8,586 nt of DNA, from NCBI GenBank assembly GCA_030066455.1, contig JASJBQ010000206.1, positions 1 through 8,586 of the forward strand, in the 5' to 3' direction. Positions 1 through 6,014 of this stretch are shown here, piece after piece. The stretch's first letter is position 1, and every line of letters starts with the position of its first letter. The position numbers and the translations under genes are program-made. The stretch comes from Desulfobacterales bacterium. Lineage in GTDB: Bacteria > Desulfobacterota > Desulfobacteria > Desulfobacterales > UBA5852. Under the pieces are notes generated by a model. That model was given only the letters and a program-made list of their open reading frames with translations, ran no database searches and was not told the origin of the DNA.

Positions 1-134
1 GCGCCGGCAAGATCATCATCGAAAACCTGACCCGCCTGGAGTCACTGATCGGCCAGACGTTTCAGCTGGCGTGCTTTCCTCTGAAGATCGCCGACGGAGA
101 CGGGTCACCCGTGCGCGCCGTGGCGATTCTATAA
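1..134 (+). CDS. Cyclase family protein (kynurenine formamidase-like), C-terminal fragment
   Basis: This is the 3' end of a gene whose start lies outside the window; the readable frame begins at base 3 and ends at TAA 132-134, leaving 43 residues. The fragment contains ENLTRLESLIG, then FPLKIADGDGSPVRAVAIL at the very end. The pattern 'ENL..L..L......F.LAC.PLKI..GDGSPVRAVA' is the usual C-terminus of the metal-dependent cyclase/arylformamidase family (PF04199 type). Members of that family hydrolyse N-formylkynurenine or related amides and esters. The metal-binding HxGTHxD motif would lie upstream and cannot be checked, so the substrate is unknown. The family call rests on the tail motif only. 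The next gene starts 132 bases later on the same strand, so co-transcription is possible but not shown. Confidence 0.75.
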   Translation, partial: AGKIIIENLTRLESLIGQTFQLACFPLKIADGDGSPVRAVAIL

Positions 135-266
135 AAGCAATCTCACCTTAAATCGCCCCCCCGGATGGCGGCGGGCCCCATATGGCGTGCCCGTTCAACC
201 GTCAATCTGGAATGGAGGGGCGCAAGACCGCATGGGCACCTGCGCGGATCGCCCGCAAGGAGAACG

Positions 267-1154
267 ATGGGGCCTGACATCTCCGAGCACCCCATCCGGA
301 TGGGGGACGGTACCCGTTCGGTGCTGACCGTTTTCAGGAACGAAACGTCGGCGCCGGTGGTGATCTGCATGCCGGCCATGGGTGTGCGTGCCGCGTTTTA
401 CGAACCGCTGGCATCCAATCTGTGCCTTCGCGGCCTGAACGTGGCGACGGCCGATCTCCGCGGGCTGGGCGCGAGTTCGGTGCGGGTCGGCCGTGGCACC
501 GATTTCGGCTACCACGACATGCTGACCCACGACTGGCCTGCCGTCCTCGATGCCGTGCACGAAGGGTTTCCCCCCAGCCGCACTTTTCTTCTCGGCCACA
601 GCCTGGGCGGCCAGCTGAGCGCGCTCTATGCCAGCCTTTTCCCGGAGCGGGTCGCCGGTCTGGTACTCGTGGCCTCATGCTCGGTTTACTACAAAGGCTG
701 GTCTTTCCCGGCCAATTGGGGGATATGGCTGGGCACCCAGACCGCCGGCCTGCTGGCCGCCCTGCTGGGCTATTTCCCGGGGCGTCGCGTCGGGTTCGGG
801 GGCACGGCCGCCCGCACGGTGATCCGCGACTGGGCCCGCAACACCCGCACCGGACGCTATGACCTGACCAACAGCCCCCATGATTTCGAAGCCCGACTGG
901 CGTCCCTGCGGCGGCCGGTGCTTGCGGTTTCGATTCCCGGCGACGGATTCGCCCCGCCCCGGGCCGTGGACAATCTCTGCCGCAAATTTCCCGAAGCTCC
1001 GCTCACCCGCTGGCATGTGCCGCCCGGTGAATTGGCACCCCAGGGTCTGGATCATTTCGGCTGGGTGCAACATTCGGGGCCAATTGCCGACAGGATCGCT
1101 GCATGGATGGCGACCATTCGGCCTTGCGGACACGAGCGCGCATCGAGTGGCTGA
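267..1154 (+). CDS. Alpha/beta hydrolase (serine hydrolase fold, COG4757-like)
   Basis: A 295-residue soluble protein with the alpha/beta hydrolase fold. The nucleophile elbow GHSLGG gives Ser112. Asp226, in PGDGFAPP after a beta strand, and His263, in LDHFGW, complete a plausible triad; an early strand reads VVICMPAMGV, followed by the ADLRGLGAS turn. The overall pattern resembles the 'predicted alpha/beta hydrolase' group COG4757, whose substrates are undefined. The start at 267 is chosen because AAGGAG at 257-262 sits four bases upstream; an in-frame ATG at 165 has no ribosome binding site and would add an arginine-rich, unconserved-looking extension. No signal peptide is seen, so it is probably cytoplasmic. 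The membrane methyltransferase gene follows within 20 bases, suggesting one transcript. Fold and catalytic residues are clear; the specific reaction is not. Confidence 0.88.
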   Translation: MGPDISEHPIRMGDGTRSVLTVFRNETSAPVVICMPAMGVRAAFYEPLASNLCLRGLNVATADLRGLGASSVRVGRGTDFGYHDMLTHDWPAVLDAVHEGFPPSRTFLLGHSLGGQLSALYASLFPERVAGLVLVASCSVYYKGWSFPANWGIWLGTQTAGLLAALLGYFPGRRVGFGGTAARTVIRDWARNTRTGRYDLTNSPHDFEARLASLRRPVLAVSIPGDGFAPPRAVDNLCRKFPEAPLTRWHVPPGELAPQGLDHFGWVQHSGPIADRIAAWMATIRPCGHERASSG

Positions 1155-1171
1155 GAAAACATTTACTCAGG

Positions 1172-1672
1172 ATGGATCAACGTCAGATGAATATCTCCGG
1201 TTTTCAGAAGATCTTCGGTGTAGGCCCGTCGGGCGCGCTGCTCAGCCTGATGCTGCTGGCCTTGCTGTGGGTGGTCGACGGGCTGGCCGGCCGACCCGCC
1301 ATCACGGCCCGTGCGGGCCTGCGCGACGCCGCGGCCCTGGTGCTCATTCTTTCCGGTGCCGCCTTACACGTCTGGTCCTTCGTGACACTGCGAAACTGGT
1401 GGCGCCATGACCGTCTGTGCACCCGGGGCCCGTTCCGTTTCGTGCGTCACCCCATGTACACGGCCTGGATCACACTGGTCGCCGGTGGGGCCGTGCTGGC
1501 GAGCAACTCATGGCTCATGCTCGCCGGTCCCGTTGGGCTTCACCTTCTCTGGCACCGCCTGGTGCCGCGGGAGGAGAAGATGATGGCAACCGTCTTCGGC
1601 GAGGCTTACCGGGAATATGCTGCCCGCACCGGCCGGTTTCTGCCGCGCTGGCGTCCGTCAGGACGAGCGTGA
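1172..1672 (+). CDS. Isoprenylcysteine carboxyl methyltransferase (ICMT/PEMT/NnrU)-like membrane protein
   Basis: A 166-residue integral membrane protein with about four hydrophobic segments (near residues 19-37, 53-72, 96-114 and 115-130). The C-terminal half carries the signature of the ICMT/phospholipid methyltransferase superfamily: LCTRGPFRFVRHPMY at 82-96, then EEKMM and FGEAYREYAARTGRFLPR at 134-159. In characterised relatives these residues form the S-adenosylmethionine pocket at the membrane face. Bacterial members have no prenylated-protein substrate; known ones act on lipids or small thiols (MddA methylates methanethiol), so the acceptor is open. The start is uncertain. ATG 1103 has AGGA seven bases upstream but overlaps the hydrolase gene by 52 bases; ATG 1172 and ATG 1187 avoid the overlap and still precede the first membrane segment. 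The 3' end overlaps the convergent selenoprotein gene by 15 bases. Confidence 0.85.
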   Translation: MDQRQMNISGFQKIFGVGPSGALLSLMLLALLWVVDGLAGRPAITARAGLRDAAALVLILSGAALHVWSFVTLRNWWRHDRLCTRGPFRFVRHPMYTAWITLVAGGAVLASNSWLMLAGPVGLHLLWHRLVPREEKMMATVFGEAYREYAARTGRFLPRWRPSGRA

Positions 1673-2449
1673 GTCGCCCGTCTTGGGCGGCGATGTCGCG
1701 GCCTGCCCGAAACCGAACAGCGCACGCTGTATGATGCGGGTGAGATAGACGGTCTGATCGGCGGTGAAATAGGCGCCCCGCCGGCGGTGGGTTTTACGGC
1801 GATAATCGCGGGCATGTTCTTCTGACCAGAAGAAGACGCTCTCCTTTCAGAAGTCGTCGATAATGTTCGGCGCCTCCAGTTCGTTTAGGGCGATGTCGGG
1901 CACGAACACGACGGGGCGGCAGCCTTCATCCCCCACGCCATAGTTCAGATCGCTGTCGATGTCGATTTGCATTGACCGGCCACAGTGGGCACACGTGGAA
2001 GCGACCCTGACCGCCAGTTTTTCGCCTCTAAGCCGCCCTTGCACGAAGGGCGTCGCGATAGCGTCTACGGCTCAGGCGGCATAAAGCCTTGCGCCCGTGC
2101 TGAAGGTCAGGGCGTGCGGTGTGGTTTCCACCGTTACCGGATAGGCCCAGGTCACTTCTCCGGCCGGATTGCGGAAGAGAAAGGTCATGCGGGCTTCGAG
2201 GTCGGCCAGCAGAGAAGCCACCTGTCGTTCGGGCAGTTCAAGTTCTGCGGCGATTGTTGCGGGTGGAAGGGGTCCCCCCAGGCGCGGCAGTTCACGTACG
2301 CTATAATGGTGTACCGCCCGGTGGTCCGGGGTCATGAAACCCATACCGGCCGCTATTCTGCCGCGGGCCCGGACGACCTGTTTTTCCCACAGAAAAGGCG
2401 GTACGGACAGCATCAAACGCCAGAAGCCGCTCATGAGTCGGTTGGCCAT
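1658..2449 (-). CDS. saoL: MerB-family organometallic lyase-like selenoprotein with two active-site selenocysteines (UGA at 2074-2072 and 1849-1847)
   Basis: Reading through two in-frame TGA codons gives one 263-residue protein. The N-terminal 90 residues form a winged-helix-like region (HHYSVRELPRLGG, then LPPATIAAELELPERQVASL). This is followed by WAYPVTVETTPHALTF and RLYAA-U126-AVD129AIATPF, matching MerB's ETPHRF and LYAWCALDTLIFP, so U126 sits at catalytic Cys96 and D129 at Asp99. STCAHCG aligns with the MerB segment holding Cys117. Then DDF-U201-KESVFFWSEEHA matches MerB FCCHVHFFAS, placing U201 at catalytic Cys159. MerB protonolyses carbon-mercury bonds; the substrate here is inferred to be an organometal. 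Each TGA is followed by a SECIS-type hairpin. AAGGA lies 10 bases before ATG 2449. Annotators would normally split the gene at the TGAs or call it a pseudogene. Two nonsense mutations hitting exactly the two catalytic Cys codons by chance is unlikely. The symbol saoL is from memory of an NCBI family name and is unverified. Confidence 0.88.
1817..1834 (-). promoter_or_regulatory. Candidate bacterial SECIS element for the second UGA (Sec201)
   Basis: On the minus strand, 12 bases after the TGA at 1849-1847, arm TTCTTCT (1834-1828), loop GGTC (1827-1824) and arm AGAAGAA (1823-1817) form a perfect 7-bp stem. The loop starts 19 bases after the UGA. Its GGUC sequence is like the GGUCU core of the well-known E. 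coli fdhF SECIS loop, which SelB recognises. The stem is encoded within the conserved FFWSEEH segment, so coding and RNA constraints coincide. Confidence 0.78.
2034..2052 (-). promoter_or_regulatory. Candidate bacterial SECIS element for the first UGA (Sec126)
   Basis: On the minus strand, 19 bases after the TGA at 2074-2072, arm CGCCCTT (2052-2046), loop CGTGC (2045-2041) and arm AAGGGCG (2040-2034) form a perfect 7-bp stem. The apical loop starts 26 bases after the UGA and has G at its second position. Both fit the usual bacterial SECIS rule: apical loop about 16-37 bases downstream, with a G among the first two loop bases for SelB contact. The hairpin lies inside coding sequence, over codons for TPFVQGR. 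Confidence 0.75.
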
Positions 2450-2583
2450 AATTAAATTTTCCTTTCCGCGACGGCCATCGAAAATCCCGCAATGCGCATG
2501 GGGTATTTCGGCTTAGGCCGCCTGTCGTTCGTTCTTTTCTCCACGTCCCGTTGAAAAAGAGATGGCATCATGCTGAATAGGAG

Positions 2584-2612
2584 GCTAAAGTGTGAAGCCG
2601 TAAACGGGTCAA
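2584..2612 (-). promoter_or_regulatory. Possible sigma-70 promoter for the MerB-like selenoprotein gene
   Basis: On the minus strand, TTGACC (2612-2607; five of six bases match the -35 consensus) is followed after 17 bases by TTTAGC (2589-2584), a poor -10 with three matches. It would leave a leader of roughly 130 bases before ATG 2449. The -35 is good and the -10 weak, so this is only a candidate. Confidence 0.25.
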
Positions 2613-2620
2613 GCGAAAAA

Positions 2621-2644
2621 TATCGATTGCCGTCGTGATCGATA
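2621..2644. promoter_or_regulatory. Dyad TATCGAT-N10-ATCGATA, candidate operator between divergent genes
   Basis: Perfect 7-base arms at 2621-2627 and 2638-2644 are separated by 10 bases, giving a 17-base centre-to-centre spacing typical of binding sites for dimeric repressors. It lies 41 bases before the MFS start codon and just upstream of the candidate minus-strand promoter, so one bound regulator could control both genes. No regulator gene is adjacent. The function is inferred only from symmetry and position. Confidence 0.35.
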
Positions 2645-2657
2645 CCCTGCATTTTTG

Positions 2658-2675
2658 GTCGCCAACCGTGGCGAC
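2658..2675 (+). promoter_or_regulatory. Hairpin abutting the MFS ribosome binding site
   Basis: GTCGCCA (2658-2664), loop ACCG, TGGCGAC (2669-2675) form a perfect 7-bp stem that ends one base before the GGAG Shine-Dalgarno at 2676-2679. An alternative smaller pairing, TTGG (2655-2658) with CCAA (2662-2665), would exclude it. It may modulate translation, or be an operator at DNA level. No known riboswitch class is recognised. Confidence 0.3.
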
Positions 2676-2684
2676 GGAGAATAA

Positions 2685-3920
2685 ATGGCAAACGATCTAA
2701 ACCCGGCGCTCAAGCTCGATGCCAGGAAGCCGCCGCCGTTTGTCCGACTCATGACCATTTGCTGTCTGGTGACCTTTGGTTGTTATTTTGCGGTGTTCAT
2801 GCGGCTGCCGGTGGTTCCGCTCTACGCCCGGGCACTGGGCATTTCGATTGCCGAAATCGGCCTGATCAACGCGGCCTTTTTTCTGATGGCCGGCCTGCTG
2901 TCGTTTCCGATGGGGCTTGTGGCCGACCGGTACGGCAGCAAGCCGGTGGCCGCCGCCGGTGTGCTCGTGCTGGCCGTGGCCGCCGGCCTGCTCTATTTCT
3001 GCACCACCTTTGCCCGGCTGACCGGGGCCTACCTGATGTTCGGGGCCGGGATTGCCGCCTTCGGTCCCACCATGATGGCGCTGGTGGCTCGGATTTCGCC
3101 GCCGACCCACCTGGGCCGCGCCTATGGCTGGTACACCACCGCCCTTTTCGGGGCCATGAGCCTGGGGCCGGCCCTGGGCGGCTACATGGCCGGCGGCTTC
3201 GGGTTCGTTCCGGTTTTCGTCACCATCACCGCCCTGCTGCTGGCCGACCTGGTCGGTCTGCTGCTCATACTGCCCGGGCCCGAGGAGGGAAGGGAAGCGG
3301 CCTCGGTGCCGCCGGCGGTTGGCGCCACGCTTAAAGGGCTTCTAAGCAACCGCACGGTCGTGGGCTGTTGGCTGGTGACGCTGGGGGCCTGCTTCGGGCT
3401 CGGGATGTTCACCAGTTTCATCCCCCTGCATGCCAGGGCGCAGGGATTGGCGGCCGGGCAGATCGGGCTTGTCTTTTTCGCTCAGGGGCTGGCCAACGGG
3501 CTTTCGCGGATTCCCTTCGGCTATCTCAGCGACAAGCTCGGACGGCGCCCACTCCTGGTGCTGATCGGCATGCTCGGCTTTGCTCTCTCCCTGGCGGGGC
3601 TGGCGGCGGCGGACCACAGGGCCGCCTTCATTTTGTGGGCGCTGGTGTCAGGTGCCAGCCTCGGACTGGCCTTTACCTCGGTGGGCGCTTTGATTGCCGC
3701 CTCCGTCGATGCCGACGCCCGCGGCGTCGCCATGGGGGGCTACAACACCTGCATCTACTGCGGCATGATGATCAGTTCCCTGTTCATGGGCGCCGTCATC
3801 GAGGCCACGGGGTATGCCTGGGGTTTTTATCTGACCGCCCTGATCAATCTGGGCTTCAGCGGGATTTTTATTCTGGCGATTCGGACCCCGAAATCCCGAA
3901 GCGGCCGGATGCCGCCTTGA
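2685..3920 (+). CDS. Major facilitator superfamily (MFS) transporter
   Basis: A 411-residue polytopic inner-membrane protein with about 12 hydrophobic segments and the internal duplication typical of the superfamily. The motif A loop GLVADRYGSKP is at residues 77-87, and its repeat in the second half, GYLSDKLGRRP, is at 279-289. GPALGGYMAG at 161-170 in the fifth membrane segment resembles the antiporter motif C. GGAG is five bases before ATG 2685. It is probably a proton-coupled exporter of the drug/metabolite efflux type, but the substrate cannot be read from sequence. Its divergent arrangement with the MerB-like selenoprotein gene, sharing a 235-base control region, suggests export of the lyase's substrate or product, or an unrelated drug; this is inference. 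Cys residues occur near the membrane (CCL at 26-28, NTCIYCG at 354-360), which is interesting for a possible thiophilic cargo. Confidence 0.9.
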   Translation: MANDLNPALKLDARKPPPFVRLMTICCLVTFGCYFAVFMRLPVVPLYARALGISIAEIGLINAAFFLMAGLLSFPMGLVADRYGSKPVAAAGVLVLAVAAGLLYFCTTFARLTGAYLMFGAGIAAFGPTMMALVARISPPTHLGRAYGWYTTALFGAMSLGPALGGYMAGGFGFVPVFVTITALLLADLVGLLLILPGPEEGREAASVPPAVGATLKGLLSNRTVVGCWLVTLGACFGLGMFTSFIPLHARAQGLAAGQIGLVFFAQGLANGLSRIPFGYLSDKLGRRPLLVLIGMLGFALSLAGLAAADHRAAFILWALVSGASLGLAFTSVGALIAASVDADARGVAMGGYNTCIYCGMMISSLFMGAVIEATGYAWGFYLTALINLGFSGIFILAIRTPKSRSGRMPP

Positions 3921-3928
3921 GGGCATCC
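3907..3928 (+). other. Stem-loop across the MFS stop codon
   Basis: GGATGCC (3907-3913) and GGCATCC (3922-3928) form a perfect 7-bp stem with an 8-base loop containing the TGA stop. No T-run follows, so it is not a standard intrinsic terminator; it may protect the 3' end or be incidental in GC-rich DNA. Confidence 0.3.
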
Positions 3929-4148
3929 ACCCTCGAGCAGGCCGCAAGGGCGGGGTTGCCAATACCCACATCAAGAAGGTAATACATTCTTGGCCTCGGG
4001 TCGCCACGCAAGAAATCGGACCGGCCGGATGCACGCCTCTGCCTATGTGAACGCCCAGGTTTGAAACCCGGCCGCAGACACCCACCAGAAGACTTGTGCC
4101 GGCATCGTTCGATGCCGTGGGCAGGAAAGATACAGGAACGCCTTCCAC
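3921..4148. other. 228-base intergenic spacer with no recognised gene; contains a palindrome at 4100-4117
   Basis: No convincing coding frame is seen in either direction. The most distinct element is an 8-bp inverted repeat CGGCATCG-TT-CGATGCCG (4100-4117). A short self-complementary segment, GGTTTGAAACC, lies near 4058-4068. The stretch looks more structured than a simple promoter region and could be the end of a degraded insertion sequence or a dispersed repeat, but no transposase piece or terminal repeat can be shown from this window. A promoter for the gene at 4149 is presumably within it; none is obvious. Confidence 0.35.
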
Positions 4149-4673
4149 ATGGAAATGAACGACCCGCATCCACCATCAGAACCGCCATCGCCCGCCGAGG
4201 TGCTCTTCGACTATGCCATCGACCGTGAAGACGTCAAATGGCTGATGGCGCAGTTGCACGTGGAAGCCGCTGTCAACCGGCATACGGTCGAGTACGAGTT
4301 GCAAATCCTCAAAATCATCAGTGTGGGGTGGAGCATTGCCTATCACCTCGAAAACGCACCGGCGAGGCAGCCGCTGCTGGAGGCTTTCTGGAATGCCGTA
4401 CAAACCTATGCCCAGAGCCTTTCACAGACCACCGAACTGATGATCGGGCAGGACATCGACTATTTCCTCACGCTGCGCGAGCGCCTGGATGCCTATCTGG
4501 CGGCCATGTCCGCCAGCAAGGAGAAAAACGACGCCGCCGCGGTCATCGGTCCCGCGTTTGCCGAGAAATGCGGCAACGCCGAAGACCTCTTCACCCGCAT
4601 GACCGGGGCCAAGCTGTTCATGTCGGTCGTCAGCCGGGTCAAGACCTATCTCGACGCGACATCCCCATCGTAA
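4149..4673 (+). CDS. Hypothetical protein, all-helical, 174 residues
   Basis: I do not recognise this family. The frame is 174 residues, starting at ATG 4149 with AGGAA at 4133-4137 (11 bases upstream, slightly long); ATG 4155 is an alternative start. After a proline-rich leader (PHPPSEPPSPAE) the protein is predicted by eye to be helical throughout, with amphipathic segments such as VEYELQILKIISVGWSIAYH (residues 47-66) and PLLEAFWNAVQTYAQSLSQT (74-93). No signal peptide, transmembrane segment, Cys pair or nucleotide-binding motif is visible. A central segment, MIGQDIDYFLTLRERLDAYL, is also helical. It is probably a cytoplasmic four-helix or larger bundle. It stands alone between a 228-base spacer and a convergent gene, so context gives no function. 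Stop codon is TAA at 4671-4673. Confidence 0.75.
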   Translation: MEMNDPHPPSEPPSPAEVLFDYAIDREDVKWLMAQLHVEAAVNRHTVEYELQILKIISVGWSIAYHLENAPARQPLLEAFWNAVQTYAQSLSQTTELMIGQDIDYFLTLRERLDAYLAAMSASKEKNDAAAVIGPAFAEKCGNAEDLFTRMTGAKLFMSVVSRVKTYLDATSPS

Positions 4674-4722
4674 AGGCACCGCCTTGCAAAGCGGGCGGCG
4701 ACGGATTGGCACGGCCGTGCGG

Positions 4723-4744
4723 TGGGGCTTGCATGCCTGCCCCA
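4723..4744. terminator. Weak candidate bidirectional hairpin between convergent genes
   Basis: TGGGGC (4723-4728) and GCCCCA (4739-4744) pair across a 10-base loop, in the 117-base gap between the convergent genes ending at 4673 and 4791. A second palindrome, GCACGGCCGTGC, lies at 4709-4720. Neither has a T-run on either strand, so intrinsic termination is doubtful. Confidence 0.2.
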
Positions 4745-4790
4745 TCGACGGGCGCATGGTCTTTGGCGATGCGGCCGGATGGCCGGGGGA

Positions 4791-6014
4791 TCATAGCGAC
4801 AGGGGACGTTTCTGGTTTTCGCGACGGCGGCGTTGGGCACGTTGCAGCGCCACGCCGATCACGCCCCCCAAGGTGTTGAGCAGCAGATCCAGCAACTGCG
4901 AGCTGCGGGAGGGGATCCAGGCCTGGGCCAGCTCGATTCCCAGGCTGAGCGCAAAGCACAGTCCCGCGCAGAACAGGAGCTCGCGGCGCGAGGCGGCTCG
5001 GCCGAAGTCGGCCCGCAGCGCGCTCACGAAAAAACCCAGGGGGACGAACCCCAGAAGATTGAGCATCACATCCTTCCAGAAATCGCCGTCCCAGCGCATA
5101 TCATCCCAAGGCAAATGAAGGATCTCCTTCTGCAGAATCCGCACGTTCGCAGGGATGATCAGGGACCGGGTATCGCCCATGCGGTTCAGGGCTTTTTGTC
5201 CCGGTACCTCATCGAAGAGGTAAAGCATGGCGGGCTCGGACGGCACCAACAGGGAAAAGTCACGCGTTTTTTTCCACAGCCTGAAGTGCTTGGCGATGGT
5301 CGCCGGCGCGAGGGCCCGCGTGTGGATGGCCAGGCCGAAAAGATCGCCGTTCCAGGAGTGGCGGGCGTAGACGGAATTGCCCACGACCAGGGTGGCGGGG
5401 CCGCGGAGGTTGGGTATATTCAGGGTCAGTTGGGTGGTGCGGGCGACCGGGCGGCCGTCGATGAAGATGCGACTGCCGTCGGCATCCGAGACCACGGTGA
5501 TCAAGCGTTCGACCCCGGCGGGCAGGGCGTTGTTCGCCGTGAGTCGCTTGAGCCCCATCCGGCCGCTGTAGTCGTTGCCGTGCATGACAACGAGCGACGA
5601 GCGCCACTGGCCGATCAGGAGCTGTTCGTCGTCACGGCCGCCGTGGAGCATCAGCAGGATCTGGAAGCGCTCGCGCTTCAAGGGCTCGGCCCGAACGGCC
5701 AGTTCGAATGCCAAGCCCGTTGCGGACGTGAGCGACGGCTCGGGCTTGACGCCGAAAGCCTTCCGGCAGTAGGCCATGGCGTAGTGCCCGAATGTCAGGC
5801 CGGCCCTGTCCGGGTGCCAGGTGACCTGGTTGTTCGTGGCGGTGCTATCAAACCGCAGCCCGAAGAACAGGATGACCAGAACCAGCACCGTGCTGATGCC
5901 GGCGAGGCCTCGCCTGGAAAGATAGCCTTTGGTCGCGATGAGCGTTACCTGTGGTTTGAGGTTTCCGTTAGAAAGGCGGTCGTCATTCCGATCGGGGTCG
6001 CCGCCGCCCCCCAT
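4791..6014 (-). CDS. LamG-like (concanavalin A-like) / VanZ-like fusion membrane protein
   Basis: A 407-residue protein with three parts. A short cytoplasmic leader and one transmembrane anchor (residues 36-53, AGISTVLVLVILFFGL) are followed by an extracytoplasmic domain (about 70-250) with the beta-sandwich pattern of LamG/concanavalin A-like domains: VVSDADGSRIFIDGRPVART, ATLVVGNS, and WNGDLFGLAIHTRALAPATI at 221-240. The C-terminal part (about 313-391) is VanZ-like: DVMLNLLGFVPLGFF, then a membrane segment to LGIELAQAWIPSRSSQLLDLLLN and TLGGVIGVAL. VanZ-type domains are of uncertain biochemistry; VanZ itself gives low-level teicoplanin resistance. A LamG domain suggests binding of polysaccharide or cell-surface glycan. 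A basic tail (RAQRRRREN) is likely cytoplasmic. ATG 6014 is the first in-frame start after a stop, but it lacks a visible ribosome binding site. Domain calls are solid; the role is not known. Confidence 0.85.
   Translation of the reverse strand: MGGGGDPDRNDDRLSNGNLKPQVTLIATKGYLSRRGLAGISTVLVLVILFFGLRFDSTATNNQVTWHPDRAGLTFGHYAMAYCRKAFGVKPEPSLTSATGLAFELAVRAEPLKRERFQILLMLHGGRDDEQLLIGQWRSSLVVMHGNDYSGRMGLKRLTANNALPAGVERLITVVSDADGSRIFIDGRPVARTTQLTLNIPNLRGPATLVVGNSVYARHSWNGDLFGLAIHTRALAPATIAKHFRLWKKTRDFSLLVPSEPAMLYLFDEVPGQKALNRMGDTRSLIIPANVRILQKEILHLPWDDMRWDGDFWKDVMLNLLGFVPLGFFVSALRADFGRAASRRELLFCAGLCFALSLGIELAQAWIPSRSSQLLDLLLNTLGGVIGVALQRAQRRRRENQKRPLSL

Noticed and set aside
165..266. Upstream start for the alpha/beta hydrolase at ATG 165
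   Set aside because: There is no ribosome binding site, and the extra 34 residues look like translated GC-rich spacer, whereas AAGGAG precedes ATG 267.
1103..1171. Longer methyltransferase start at ATG 1103
   Set aside because: AGGA is well placed, but the extension would overlap the hydrolase by 52 bases and adds a charged leader not needed for the fold. Kept as an alternative, not excluded.
1658..1660. Third selenocysteine codon at the end of the MerB-like gene
   Set aside because: The domain is complete before this TGA, no clear hairpin follows at the required distance, and the sequence beyond is the antisense of the methyltransferase gene.
1847..2449. Two separate short genes (2072-2449 and 1847-2044, minus strand)
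   Set aside because: They are in the same frame, separated only by TGA and a few codons, and together with 1658-1846 align along one MerB-family protein. The TGAs are better explained as selenocysteine codons.
1658..2449. MerB-like pseudogene with nonsense mutations, or TGA reassigned to another amino acid
   Set aside because: The two TGAs fall exactly on the two catalytic Cys codons, flanking sequence is intact without frameshifts, and each has a SECIS-type hairpin. Neighbouring genes use TGA as a normal stop, so general code reassignment is excluded.
2452..2691. 79-residue minus-strand open frame in the divergent control region
   Set aside because: It spans the promoter region, overlaps the MFS start and ribosome binding site, and has no motif or Shine-Dalgarno.
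4045..4085. tRNA-like 3' end (GGTTTGAAACC followed later by CCACCA)
   Set aside because: The T-arm geometry is wrong (a one-base loop) and no acceptor, D or anticodon arms can be drawn upstream.
4709..4720. Palindrome GCACGGCCGTGC as a terminator or operator
   Set aside because: It is short, loopless and lies in GC-rich DNA between convergent genes with no T-run; such palindromes are expected by chance.
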